From Micromonospora sp. CB01531 (GTDB lineage Bacteria; Actinomycetota; Actinomycetes; Mycobacteriales; Micromonosporaceae), in NCBI RefSeq assembly GCF_001905095.1, contig NZ_LWLS01000105.1, positions 124,001 to 188,000 on the forward strand: a DNA stretch of 64,000 nt, read 5' to 3'. Made by a program: the position numbers and the translations under genes. The notes under the pieces are model-generated. The model did not search any database. It was not told where the DNA came from and saw only the letters and a program-made list of their open reading frames with translations. Positions within the stretch are counted from its first letter, which is position 1. Each line of letters opens with the position of its first letter. This document shows, piece after piece, positions 34,177 to 42,784 of the stretch.

Positions 34177-35622
34177 TCAGCTGTTGAAACCGACACCGAA
34201 GCGGTCCAGGAGCCGTAGCCACGGCCCCCGGCGCCCGTCGTGCGCGTCCGCTGCGGCGAGTGCGCGGCGGGTCAGCTCCACCACCGGGTACCGCAGCGGT
34301 TCGGGCGGGAACGGCACCGGTCGGCGCCGTACCATCTGCAGCCGGGTCCGGTCGGTGTCCCGGCCGGCCAGCAGGTCCAGCGCCACCTGCGCGCCGAAGC
34401 GGGACGCGGCCACGCCGAGTCCGGTGTAGCCGACCGCGTAGGCGATCCGCCGGTCGCGGGTGGTGCCGAAGATCGGGGTGAACCGGGTGGTGGAGTCGAT
34501 CACCCCGCCCCAGCGGTGGGTGAACCGGATCCCGTCGAGCTGGGGGAAGGTCTGCGCGAAGTGCTCGGCGAGCAGCAGGTGGGTGGTGTCGAGCTGGTCG
34601 AGGGCCGGGTCCACCCGGTTGCCGAACCGGTAGATGGCGTCGTAGCCACCGAACAGGATCCGGTTGTCGTCGGTGAGGCGGTAGTAGTGGAACTGGTTAC
34701 CGGCGTCGGTGAGGCCCTGCGCTTCGGGCCACCCCAACTGCGTCCGCTGCGCGTCGCTGAGCGGTTCGGTGACGAGGACGTAGTCGTAGACCGGCAGGAT
34801 CCAGTGCCGCAGCCGTCGCAGCGGCGGGGGATAGGCGTTGGTCCCGATGACCACCTGGCGACAGCTGACAGGTCCGCCGCTGGTCCGGACCACGACGCCG
34901 GCGCGGGACCGGTCGAAGCCGGTGACCCGGGTGTCCTCGTGGATCGTCACCCCGAGCGACTCGGCGACCCGCGCCAACCCCCAGGCCAGTCGGGCCGGGT
35001 CGACCAGGCCGCCGGCGCCGCGCAGCCGTACGCCCGCGAGGTAGGTGGGTGAGGCGACGTCGGCGCGTACCTGGCCGGCGTCGAGCAGCGTCACGTCGTC
35101 CCCGTAGGCCCGGTGCAGGTCGGCCAGGGCGGCGAGCTCGGCCACCTGGTGGGGGGCGACGGCGACGGTCGTCTTGCCGCAAAGGCGCAGACCGGCGTCG
35201 ATGCCGAACTCCTGCACGGTCTCGGCGATCGCGGCGAGGTTGTCCCGGCCGAGGCGGACCAGCGAGTCCATCTCGGTGGGCCACCGCGACAGGCCGTGGG
35301 ACAGGCCGTGGGTGAGTGAGTCCGCGACGAACCCGCCGTTGCGCCCGGAGGCGCCGAAGGCGATCCGCTCGGCCTCCACCAGCACCACGTCGGCGGCGGG
35401 GTTGTCCTGTTTGGCCAGGATGGCGGTCCACAGGCCGGTGAACCCGCCGCCGATCACCACCAGGTCGGCGGTGCGCGGGCCGGTCAGCCGGGCCCGTGGC
35501 GCCGGCCGGTCCGGACGGTCGGTCCAGAAGCTCGCCGGTGCTGCGTCGGCGATCGCCTGCCGGGCCTTCGCCCGCACCGCGGTGGCGGTGTCGGTGCGGG
35601 CAGGTGCGTACCAGTTCGTCAA
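34177..35622 (-). CDS. FAD-dependent amine oxidase of the PuuB/gamma-glutamylputrescine oxidase type
   Basis: 481 residues. The start is TTG 35622, which overlaps the glycosyltransferase stop (TTGA), so translation is coupled; other starts lack ribosome sites. N-terminal FAD motif LVVIGGGFTGLWTAILAKQDNP, then ERIAFGASGRNGGFV, TNAYPPPL, and the C-terminal HRWGGVIDSTTRFTPIFG and AVGYTGLGVAASRFGAQVALDL, all as in PuuB-type DAO-superfamily oxidases. These oxidise the amine of a modified polyamine to an aldehyde, with hydrogen peroxide formed. Because the neighbouring enzyme is a glycosyltransferase, not a glutamylation enzyme, the modified substrate could be different here. Confidence 0.8.
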   Translation of the reverse strand: MTNWYAPARTDTATAVRAKARQAIADAAPASFWTDRPDRPAPRARLTGPRTADLVVIGGGFTGLWTAILAKQDNPAADVVLVEAERIAFGASGRNGGFVADSLTHGLSHGLSRWPTEMDSLVRLGRDNLAAIAETVQEFGIDAGLRLCGKTTVAVAPHQVAELAALADLHRAYGDDVTLLDAGQVRADVASPTYLAGVRLRGAGGLVDPARLAWGLARVAESLGVTIHEDTRVTGFDRSRAGVVVRTSGGPVSCRQVVIGTNAYPPPLRRLRHWILPVYDYVLVTEPLSDAQRTQLGWPEAQGLTDAGNQFHYYRLTDDNRILFGGYDAIYRFGNRVDPALDQLDTTHLLLAEHFAQTFPQLDGIRFTHRWGGVIDSTTRFTPIFGTTRDRRIAYAVGYTGLGVAASRFGAQVALDLLAGRDTDRTRLQMVRRRPVPFPPEPLRYPVVELTRRALAAADAHDGRRGPWLRLLDRFGVGFNS

Positions 35623-36914
35623 CGACGGGCCCCGGTGCTACCCAACCGCTCGATCGCGTCGGCGGCCTGGCGCAGGCCGTCGGCGGTTCGGATCGCCGCG
35701 CCGTGCGCCGCGAGCCGGCCGCGCAGATCCTCGTCGCCGAGCAGGCGCTCGATGGCCTCGTGCAGCTGCTCGTCGGTGAACCGGTACGGGTCGAGCCGCA
35801 CCCCGAAGCCGAGTTCGTCGACCCGCTGCGCGTTGTCGTACTGGTCCCAGAACAGCGGCAGCACGATCATCGGCTTGCCGAAGTGGAACGCCTCAGTGGT
35901 GGTGTTGTTGCCACCGTGGGTGATGACCAGGTCGGCCATGGGGATGATCTTCGTTTGCGGCACGAACTCGGCACCCCACATGTTCTCGGCGAGGTCGATC
36001 TCGGCGTGCAGCGGCCCCTTGGACACGATGTAGCGGTGCGGCGTCTTGGCCAGCGAGTCGATGACCCGTCGCATCAGCTCGACGTCGGCGGAGCCGAGCG
36101 AACCGAGGCTGAAGTAGATCAGTGCGCCGTCCCGGTCGGCGAGCTCGGCCGGCATGGTGAACGCCTCGTCGGTCTCGCGGACCGACGACTCGAGCCGTTG
36201 CCAGGTCGGGTCGAGCGGCCGGGTGTCGGTGTAGTCGGCGATGCCCGGGTAGACGTAGAGGTTGAGGTCGCCGTCGTGGATGAACTCGAGGTCGGGCAGG
36301 CCGGGTGCGCCCTGCTCGCGTACCCAGGCGTCGAACTCCTCCCACACCGGACGGTGGACCCGGTCGTACTCGGCCCGGAACGCCGCCCAGCCCGACCGGT
36401 CCGCGGCCGGGTATCCGGAGAAGACCGGGGCGATGTCCGGGCCCTTGATCTCCAGCGGGTTGCAGGAGACGATCCGCACGAAGGGCACCCCGGCGGTGTT
36501 GAGCGCGGGGAAGGCGACCACGTTGTCCTCGACGATGACGTCCGGCCGTACCCGGTCGATGATGTCCAGCAGCCGCGGCTGGCAGTACTTCGCGCCGTTG
36601 ATGAGCTCGACCCACACCGGCTTGACCCAGGTCTCGAGCTGCTCGATCGTCGGCTTGCGGAACTCGGGTGCGGTGTCGCGGATGAAGTCCTTCCAGAACT
36701 GGCCGGCGTCCTGTTCCTCGGCGTTCTCGGGCGGCGGGGCGAGGTCGACCAGGTCCTCCTCGAAGCCGAGCGCGGTCAGCTTGCCCCGCCACGACGCCTC
36801 GGCCGCGAACACCACCCGGTGCCCGCGTCGGCGCAGCACGTCGCCGATGCCGATGCAGTTGTTGGTGGGGCCGTACGCGCTCTCGGGCATGAACAGAACC
36901 GTCAGCTGAGACAT
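35619..36914 (-). CDS. GT1 (MGT-type) glycosyltransferase
   Basis: 431 residues; ATG 36914 with GGGAGAG upstream. GT-B fold: N-terminal acceptor domain (LFMPESAYGPTNNCIGIGDVLRRRG) and a C-terminal donor domain carrying ALIYFSLGSLGS and the nucleotide-sugar motif HGGNNTTTEAFHFGKP followed by LPLFWDQYDNAQR. This is the UGT/MGT branch that includes OleD-like macrolide glycosyltransferases. It has no natural-product cluster around it. It is first gene of an overlapping operon with the amine oxidase and aldehyde dehydrogenase, and its promoter holds the TTGAAT palindrome. The acceptor is probably a small amine or alcohol tied to that pathway. Confidence 0.85.
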   Translation of the reverse strand: MSQLTVLFMPESAYGPTNNCIGIGDVLRRRGHRVVFAAEASWRGKLTALGFEEDLVDLAPPPENAEEQDAGQFWKDFIRDTAPEFRKPTIEQLETWVKPVWVELINGAKYCQPRLLDIIDRVRPDVIVEDNVVAFPALNTAGVPFVRIVSCNPLEIKGPDIAPVFSGYPAADRSGWAAFRAEYDRVHRPVWEEFDAWVREQGAPGLPDLEFIHDGDLNLYVYPGIADYTDTRPLDPTWQRLESSVRETDEAFTMPAELADRDGALIYFSLGSLGSADVELMRRVIDSLAKTPHRYIVSKGPLHAEIDLAENMWGAEFVPQTKIIPMADLVITHGGNNTTTEAFHFGKPMIVLPLFWDQYDNAQRVDELGFGVRLDPYRFTDEQLHEAIERLLGDEDLRGRLAAHGAAIRTADGLRQAADAIERLGSTGARR

Positions 36915-36934
36915 CGACTCTCCCGGGGGTGACT

Positions 36935-36952
36935 GTTGAATCGAAATTCAAC
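36935..36952. promoter_or_regulatory. TTGAAT-type palindrome, probable TetR operator
   Basis: GTTGAAT-CGAA-ATTCAAC is a perfect 7-bp inverted repeat with a 4-base centre, placed between the divergent glycosyltransferase and TetR genes, 20 bp upstream of the GT start codon. Related sequences occur before the importer genes at 41609-41626 and 41675-41692. Confidence 0.65.
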
Positions 36953-37031
36953 AAGGTCCTCGCTCGGCCGTCAATACGCAGGCACTATGGTGTTCGGGAG
37001 AGTGTTGACGTCGTACCTCGGATCGGTGCCC

Positions 37032-37682
37032 ATGAAGACCCGCAAGTCCCGCGCCCAGCGCCGCCAGGACCTCATCGAGGCCGCGCGCCGGGCCATGATC
37101 CAGCATGGGACCGACACGGTGCTGCTCAACCAGGTGGCCGAACAGGCGGGCCTCACCTCCGGCGCGGTCCTCTACCACTATCCCGACCTGCGGGACCTGC
37201 TGCTCGAGGCGCACCACGCCGGCATGGAACGCTTCTACGAGCTGCGGGTGAAGCGGATCGCCGGCATCTCCGACCCGGTACGGAAGCTGGTGGTGACGAT
37301 CCGCTCCGGGCTGCCCACCGACGCCGAGGACGCCGACGTGCGCCTGCTCTGCGAACTCGGCGGGGCGGCCGGCCGCAACCGGGTCTACGCCGCCCTGCTG
37401 ACCACGCTCTACGACCGGCAGGTCTCCATGTACCAGACGATCCTCGAACTCGGCGCGGCCCACGGCGTGTTCACCCTCGCCGTGCCGTCCGAGGCCATCG
37501 CCCGCAACCTGGTGGCGCTCGAGGACGCGTACGGCTACCGGATCGTGGCCCGGCACCCGACCCTGCACGCCGCCGAGGCGGTCGAGCTGATCCTGTCGTA
37601 CGCCCGGCTGGTCACCGGCAACCCGCTGGACGTACCGGAGGAGCCGGCCAAGCCCCCGCGTGCCCGGAAGGCCACGGCGTAG
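37032..37682 (+). CDS. TetR/AcrR-family regulator
   Basis: 216 residues from ATG 37032 (the frame is open upstream, and GTG 37026 is an alternative). The HTH is RQDLIEAARRAMIQHGTDTVLLNQVAEQAGLTSGAVLYHYPDLRDLLLEAHH, a canonical TetR arrangement. The ligand domain (FYELRVKRIAG onward) ends in a TetR_C-type helix set. Divergent from the glycosyltransferase operon and convergent with the importer operon, with palindromes in both promoters. It probably represses uptake and catabolic genes until the imported compound or its product binds. Confidence 0.85.
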   Translation: MKTRKSRAQRRQDLIEAARRAMIQHGTDTVLLNQVAEQAGLTSGAVLYHYPDLRDLLLEAHHAGMERFYELRVKRIAGISDPVRKLVVTIRSGLPTDAEDADVRLLCELGGAAGRNRVYAALLTTLYDRQVSMYQTILELGAAHGVFTLAVPSEAIARNLVALEDAYGYRIVARHPTLHAAEAVELILSYARLVTGNPLDVPEEPAKPPRARKATA

Positions 37683-37706
37683 CGCGGACGGCATGGCGCC
37701 CGGCGG

Positions 37707-38774
37707 TCAGGCCCGGTCGAGCAGCACGGCGTCGGCACCCGACCAGTCCACCCGGGTCTTGTCGCCGAGCCCCACCGCGGCGGCGCCGGCGACCGTGGCC
37801 AGCAGCGGCCGGTCGAGCCCGGTCACGTCCACCGCCACCCGCGTGGTGCCACCGAAGAAGGTCACGTCGCGCACCACCCCGACCAGGCCGCCGTCGGCAC
37901 CCAGGCGCACCCGCTCGGGACGCACCGCCAGGGTCGCGGTGGCCCCGACGGCGTCCGGGGCGGCGGGGCAGGGCAGCACCCCGACGTCCGGCACCCGCAG
38001 CCCGTCGGTGGTGACCACGCCGGTGATCAGGTTGTTAGCCCCGATGAAGTCCGCCACGAACAGGTCGGCGGGCCGCTCGTACAGGGGCACCGGCGCGTCG
38101 ATCTGCCGCACTCGGCCCTCGCTCATCACGGCGATCCGGTCGGCCAGCGACATCGCCTCCTCCTGGTCGTGGGTGACGACCACGAAGGTGATGCCCACCT
38201 CGTGCTGCAACCGCTTGAGCTCCAGCTGCATCTCGGCGCGCACCTTCTTGTCCAGCGCCGACAGGGGCTCGTCGAGCAGCAGCAGCCGGGGCCGCTTCAC
38301 GATCGCCCGGGCCAGTGCGACGCGCTGCCGCTGGCCGCCCGAGAGCTGGTGCGGGCGACGGCGGGCCAGTCCGGTGAGCCCGACGGTGGCGAGCACCTCG
38401 TCCACCCGTTCGCGGATCTCCCGCCTCGGCACGCCTTCGCGCTCCAGCCCGTACGCGATGTTCTTGGCCACGTTCATGTGCGGGAACAGCGCGTAGGACT
38501 GGAACATCAGGTTGACCGGCCGCCGGTGCGGTGCCATAGCGAGCAGGTCGGCGCCGTCGAGGGTCACCGAGCCGCTGTCCGGGTGCTCGAAGCCGGCGAG
38601 GATCCGCAGCAGGGTCGTCTTGCCGCAGCCGCTCGGGCCCAGCAGGGCGAAGAACTCCCCCTGGCGGATCTCCAGGCTGACCTGCTCCAGCGCCTGCACG
38701 TCGCCGAAGCGTCGACTGACGGACTGGATGCTGACCAGGGGTTCGCCGGTTGGCGCACCACGATGCTCGCTCAT
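37707..38774 (-). CDS. potA: Spermidine/putrescine-type ABC transporter ATPase
   Basis: 355 residues; ATG 38774 overlaps the preceding permease stop (ATGA). Walker A is GPSGCGKTT, the signature LSGGQRQRVALARA, Walker B LLLLDEPLSALD, and the H-loop VVTHDQEEAMS. The C-terminal TOBE domain (from about residue 240) is of the PotA/FbpC type. With the two permeases and the binding protein it completes a PotABCD-like importer energised by ATP. It is last in a four-gene operon. The symbol reflects family; the actual ligand may be a modified polyamine. Confidence 0.85.
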   Translation of the reverse strand: MSEHRGAPTGEPLVSIQSVSRRFGDVQALEQVSLEIRQGEFFALLGPSGCGKTTLLRILAGFEHPDSGSVTLDGADLLAMAPHRRPVNLMFQSYALFPHMNVAKNIAYGLEREGVPRREIRERVDEVLATVGLTGLARRRPHQLSGGQRQRVALARAIVKRPRLLLLDEPLSALDKKVRAEMQLELKRLQHEVGITFVVVTHDQEEAMSLADRIAVMSEGRVRQIDAPVPLYERPADLFVADFIGANNLITGVVTTDGLRVPDVGVLPCPAAPDAVGATATLAVRPERVRLGADGGLVGVVRDVTFFGGTTRVAVDVTGLDRPLLATVAGAAAVGLGDKTRVDWSGADAVLLDRA

Positions 38775-39541
38775 AGGGACTCCGTGAGACGGGACAGGCG
38801 CTGGGCCGCGATCACGAACGTGAAGCTGACCGCCAGCAGCAGCGTGGCCAGGGCGTTGATCTCGGGGGTGACACCGAAACGCACCATCGAATAGATCACG
38901 ATGGGCAGCGTCGGGTCCTGCGGGCCGGCGGTGAAGAAGGCGATGACGAACTCGTCGATGGACAGGGAGAAGGCCAGCAGCGCACCGGCGATGATGCCCG
39001 GGGCGAGCGACGGCAGCGTGATCCGGACGAAAGTCTGCACCGCCGTGGCGCCCAGGTCTCGGGAGGCTTCCTCCAGGGACCCGTCGATGTGGGCCAGCCG
39101 GGTGCGGACCACCGCCGCGACGAAGGCCGTGCCGAACACCGTGTGCGCCAGCAGGATCGAGTGCAGGCCGAGCGTGAACTGAACGGCGGTGTAGAAGGCG
39201 AGCAGCCCGATGGCGAGCACGATGTCGGGCAGCACCGCCGGCGCCACGGCGATCGCGTCGAGCAGCTTCGACCGCGTGTAGCGGGCGAGGCCGACGGCGA
39301 GCAGGGTACCGAGCACCGTGGACAGCGCGGTGGCGCCGGCCGCGACGACCAGCGTGTTGATCAGCCCCTCGCGCACCGCCCGGTCGTCGAACAGGCGCCC
39401 GTACCAGGCGGTGTCGAACCCGTCCCACCGGTACGGGGTCTCGGCGGCGTTGAACGACATGACCACGAGGACCACGATCGGCAGGTAGAGAAAGAGGTAC
39501 GTCAGGCCCGCCGGGACGTACAGCCAGCTGAACCTACGCAC
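38771..39541 (-). CDS. potC: Polyamine-type ABC transporter permease (PotC family)
   Basis: 256 residues with about six membrane helices. The N-terminus FSWLYVPAGLTYLFLYLPIVVLVVMSFN and the EAA loop EEASRDLGATAVQTFVRITLPSLAPGI match PotC-type permeases. The loop docks on the ATPase. Its start overlaps the end of the potB-like gene and its end overlaps the ATPase start, so all importer subunits are translated in a coupled way. Substrate inferred from the subfamily only. Confidence 0.85.
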   Translation of the reverse strand: MRRFSWLYVPAGLTYLFLYLPIVVLVVMSFNAAETPYRWDGFDTAWYGRLFDDRAVREGLINTLVVAAGATALSTVLGTLLAVGLARYTRSKLLDAIAVAPAVLPDIVLAIGLLAFYTAVQFTLGLHSILLAHTVFGTAFVAAVVRTRLAHIDGSLEEASRDLGATAVQTFVRITLPSLAPGIIAGALLAFSLSIDEFVIAFFTAGPQDPTLPIVIYSMVRFGVTPEINALATLLLAVSFTFVIAAQRLSRLTESL

Positions 39542-40457
39542 GGTTTCCCCCTGCCAGCCGTCGTGTCGCCCACGCCTGGGCCATGAGCAGCAGGACGAGC
39601 AGGGCGATCACGACGAGCGCCAGGGTCGAGCCGAACGGCCAGTCCCGCGCCTTCAGGAACTGGTCGCGGATGAGGTTGCCGACCATCACCGTGCGACCGC
39701 CGCCGAGCAGTTCGGGGACGACGAAGTTGCCCAGGCTGGGCACGAACACGAAGACACAGCCGGTCAGCACACCGGGCAGGGTGAGCGGCAGGGTCACCGA
39801 CCAGAAGGTTCGGGCCGGCCGGGCGCCCAGGTTCGCCGACGCCTCGCGGAGCTGGGGGTCGAGCCGTTCGATCGCCGAGTACAGCGGCAGGACCATCAGT
39901 GGCAGGTAGGCGTAGAGCAGGCCGCCGACGACGGCTCCGGGCGTGTAGAGCAGCTCCAACGGCCGGTCGATCGCCCCGATCCCGGTCAGCGTCCGGTTGA
40001 TCACGCCCTCGCTGTTGAGCAGGATGATCCACGCGTAGGTGCGGATGAGGAAGTTGGTCCAGAACGGCAGGACCACGAGGACGAGCGCCACCGTGCGCCA
40101 GCGGCGGGGGAGCCGGGCGATGAGGTACGCGGTCGGATAGCCGAGCAGCAGCGCGAGCAGTGTGGTGAGCCCGGCCAGCTTCACCGAGGTCCAGATGACG
40201 CCCAGGTAGAGCCCGTCGGCGACCCGGGTGAAGTTGTCCGTCGAAGCCTCGTACACGATCCCACCGAAGCGGCCCCGGTGGAACAGCGTGTAGCTGAGCA
40301 CGAGCGCGAGCGGCACGAGCAGGAAGACCACCAGGTAGCCCAGCCCGGGCCCGAGGGTGGCCAGCCGCCCGGCGAGGCGCTCCCGTCGGGCGGCGCGCCG
40401 CCCGCGCGGACCGACGTCCGTGCGGGCGGCGCGCTGGGGGGTGAGAGTTGAGCTCAC
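39534..40457 (-). CDS. potB: Polyamine-type ABC transporter permease (PotB family)
   Basis: 307 residues from GTG 40457, which overlaps the binding-protein stop (GTGA). After an Arg-rich cytosolic N-terminus (PRGRRAARRERLAGR) come six hydrophobic helices, the first being LGPGLGYLVVFLLVPLALVL. The EAA loop is LREASANLGARPARTFWSVTLPLTLPGV. The RTYAWIILLNSEGVIN segment is typical of PotB permeases. It forms the channel heterodimer with the PotC-like protein. Confidence 0.85.
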   Translation of the reverse strand: MSSTLTPQRAARTDVGPRGRRAARRERLAGRLATLGPGLGYLVVFLLVPLALVLSYTLFHRGRFGGIVYEASTDNFTRVADGLYLGVIWTSVKLAGLTTLLALLLGYPTAYLIARLPRRWRTVALVLVVLPFWTNFLIRTYAWIILLNSEGVINRTLTGIGAIDRPLELLYTPGAVVGGLLYAYLPLMVLPLYSAIERLDPQLREASANLGARPARTFWSVTLPLTLPGVLTGCVFVFVPSLGNFVVPELLGGGRTVMVGNLIRDQFLKARDWPFGSTLALVVIALLVLLLMAQAWATRRLAGGNRA

Positions 40458-41569
40458 TTGCTGGCCGACACCTCGGTCGCGATCCGGGTGTACGCCGGCG
40501 CGGCGTCACCCAGGTCGACCGGAACCTCGCCCTTGAGCAGCTCGGCGGGGGGCGTCTTCAGCTCCGGGTGGGTGTCCAGCAGCTTGGCGTCGACCTTGGC
40601 CATGGCCGCGGCGTTCGGCACCTTGTAGAGGATGTTCTCGGCGGCCCAGGAGTGGTTGCCCGGGTCGAGGATGTAGTTGATGAAGGCGTGCGCCGCCTCC
40701 TTGTTCTTCGATGTCTTCAAGACCACCATGGTGTCCACCCAGAGGTCGCTGCCCTCCTTGGGCACCACGAACTTGATCTTCGGGTCGTCGGTGGGGCACC
40801 AGCCGTCCCACGCCTCGACCAGGGCGGCCTCGCCGGACTTGAGCCGGTCGCCGAAGGTGGTGTCGTCGTAGGCCAGCAGCGTCTTCTTCGCGGTGAGCAG
40901 CTTCTGCTTCACCTGCTCCAACTGCTCGGCGTCGGTGGTGTTAGCCGAGAAGCCGAGCACCTTCTGGGCCGGCAGCATGAGCCACCGTTCGGTGGCCATC
41001 ATGGTCACCTTCTTGGCCAGCTGCGGCCTGGGCGAGAGCAGGTCCTCCCAGCTGTCGGGGGTGTAGCCGGTCAGGTCGGTGCGGTAGCACAGGCCGGTCG
41101 TGCCCCAGGTGTACGGCACGGAGAACTTGTTGCCCTTGTCGTACGCCAGTTGCCCGGCCTCCGGGTAGAGGTTCTTGAGGTTGGGTACGAGATCGGTGTG
41201 AATCGGCTCGAGCAGGCCCTGCTCGGCCAGCGCCTGGGCGAATTGTCCGGAGACGAACGCGACGTCGATGCCACTGTCCGCGCCCGCGGTCAGCTTCGCC
41301 ATGATCTCTTCGTTGGTGGCGTGCTTGGTGACGGTGACCGCCGGACCCTTCGCCGTCTTGAACTTCTCGGGAAGATCCTCCGGCATGTAGCCGTCCCAGT
41401 TGGAGACCGTGAGCTTCTGCTTGCTCAGGTCCGCGTTCGGGTCGAGGGCATCCGGGCCGGCGGCGCCGGCGTTGTCGGAGCCACCGCCGCACGCCGCCAC
41501 GGCGAGCACGAGGCCCGCGACGAGGGCGGCTGAAACGGCGGTACGCCGGGCACTTCTGAACGGCAACAC
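40454..41569 (-). CDS. potD: Polyamine-type substrate-binding lipoprotein (PotD/F family)
   Basis: 371 residues from GTG 41569, chosen because GGGAG lies six bases upstream. A lipoprotein signal peptide ends in AVAACGGG, giving a lipid-anchored cysteine. The mature protein shows LTVSNWDGYMPEDL, VPYTWGTTGLCYRTDL, PDSWEDLL and a C-terminal FINYILDPGNHSW, features of PotD/PotF-type binding proteins. Ligand contacts cannot be read by eye, and relatives bind polyamines, opines or other cationic amines. It heads the importer operon; two TTGAAT-related sites lie in its upstream region. Confidence 0.8.
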   Translation of the reverse strand: MLPFRSARRTAVSAALVAGLVLAVAACGGGSDNAGAAGPDALDPNADLSKQKLTVSNWDGYMPEDLPEKFKTAKGPAVTVTKHATNEEIMAKLTAGADSGIDVAFVSGQFAQALAEQGLLEPIHTDLVPNLKNLYPEAGQLAYDKGNKFSVPYTWGTTGLCYRTDLTGYTPDSWEDLLSPRPQLAKKVTMMATERWLMLPAQKVLGFSANTTDAEQLEQVKQKLLTAKKTLLAYDDTTFGDRLKSGEAALVEAWDGWCPTDDPKIKFVVPKEGSDLWVDTMVVLKTSKNKEAAHAFINYILDPGNHSWAAENILYKVPNAAAMAKVDAKLLDTHPELKTPPAELLKGEVPVDLGDAAPAYTRIATEVSASK

Positions 41570-41608
41570 TCGGCACTCCCGTCGAGAGTCGAGACAGTGC
41601 ACCGGAGT

Positions 41609-41692
41609 GTTGCAATGCAAGTCAACGTGCGCAAGACTCGTGCCGCCTTTTGTAGCCGACTTTTTACGCCGGAAACTGAACTTGGATTCAAC
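41609..41692. promoter_or_regulatory. Two TTGAAT-like sites in the divergent importer/kinase promoter
   Basis: GTTGCAATGCAAGTCAAC (41609-41626) agrees with the 36935-36952 palindrome at 13 of 18 positions. ACTGAACTTGGATTCAAC (41675-41692) shares its full right half ATTCAAC and TGAA of the left half. They lie between the binding-protein gene and the kinase-like gene, suggesting that the TetR protein controls both directions. Confidence 0.5.
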
Positions 41693-41702
41693 ACATGCCC
41701 CA

Positions 41703-42770
41703 GTGCCGCCCGGTGCCTCCGCCGCGCTCGTCGAGGCCCTCGCCACCGGAGGCGCGATCACCGGCCTACGGGTGCGTCGCTTCGTCCCGCTCGCCCGAGG
41801 TCCCCTCGGGGAACGACTGATCACCGTCGACCAGACCAACACCTCGGTCGTGGTGGGCGAACGCGTCGTGGTCAAGTGGATGCGCCCCGTTGCGACGCCC
41901 GACCGCGCCCCCGACCTGCTCGCCCACCTGGCGGCCGCAAACTTCACCCGTACGCCCACCCCGTACGCGGCCGTCTACCGGGACGAGCCGGATGGCGGTC
42001 TGGCGGCGGTCGTGACCGGCTTCCTGCCGGATGCCGCCGACGGGTGGGACTGGTGCGTCGACGCCCTGCTCCACCAGCTCGACGGGGGACCGCCCGCCGA
42101 TCTGGCCGGCGACCTCGGGGCGCTGGCCGCCGAACTGCACTGTGCCCTGGCCACCCCGTCCGAGGCCATCCCGGCGCCCGTGGCGGTCAGCCATCGGGAC
42201 TGGGCGGCCGACGGCCTGGCCGTCCTCGACCAGGCACGCCGGCTCGTCGCCGCCGCCGACGACGAGGACGCCCGGTGGTTCACCGCCCGGGTGCCCCGGC
42301 TCGCCGCCGACATCTGGCGGTCCCGCGAGGTGGACCGGGCGTACGTCATCCAACCGCACGGCGACCTGCACGTGGGACAGGTGCTGCGCTGGCGAGGCGG
42401 CCTCGCGGTGACCGACTTCGACGGCAACCCGACCCTCGCGGCGGCCGCCGGCGGCACCCTCACCGAACCGGCCGCGCGGGACGTGGCGCAGCTGCGCACC
42501 AGCCTGCTGCACGTCGGGCAGATCGCCAACCGGCGGACCGAAGGCCGGCACCGGCCCGCCGTCGCCGACTGGTGCCGGCGCGGCGTCGACGACCTGCTCG
42601 CGGCCTACCTCCGCACCCTGCACGAGCGCGGCATGGCGCACCTGTTCGACGAGCGGCTGCTGCGACCGTTCGAGGTCGAGCAGGAGTGCCGCGAGCTGTG
42701 CTACGCCGCCCGTTTCCTGCCCCGCTGGCGGTACGCCCCGATGGGCGTCCTGCGTAGCTGGTACGACTGA
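41703..42770 (+). CDS. Maltokinase/glucosamine-kinase-like phosphotransferase
   Basis: 355 residues from GTG 41703. The protein-kinase-like fold shows VVVKWMRP (ATP-binding Lys), the catalytic loop QPHGDLHVGQVLRW and the metal motif VTDFDGNP, a combination characteristic of the actinobacterial maltokinase and glucosamine-kinase group rather than general APH enzymes. The following SIS gene strengthens the glucosamine-kinase reading, since the two are paired in other actinobacteria as I recall. No Shine-Dalgarno precedes the start; the mRNA may be leaderless, as an operator-like element lies only 10 bp upstream. It would convert glucosamine (or another amino sugar) to its 6-phosphate with ATP. 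Confidence 0.7.
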   Translation: MPPGASAALVEALATGGAITGLRVRRFVPLARGPLGERLITVDQTNTSVVVGERVVVKWMRPVATPDRAPDLLAHLAAANFTRTPTPYAAVYRDEPDGGLAAVVTGFLPDAADGWDWCVDALLHQLDGGPPADLAGDLGALAAELHCALATPSEAIPAPVAVSHRDWAADGLAVLDQARRLVAAADDEDARWFTARVPRLAADIWRSREVDRAYVIQPHGDLHVGQVLRWRGGLAVTDFDGNPTLAAAAGGTLTEPAARDVAQLRTSLLHVGQIANRRTEGRHRPAVADWCRRGVDDLLAAYLRTLHERGMAHLFDERLLRPFEVEQECRELCYAARFLPRWRYAPMGVLRSWYD

Positions 42771-42784
42771 CCCGAGGAGAAACC

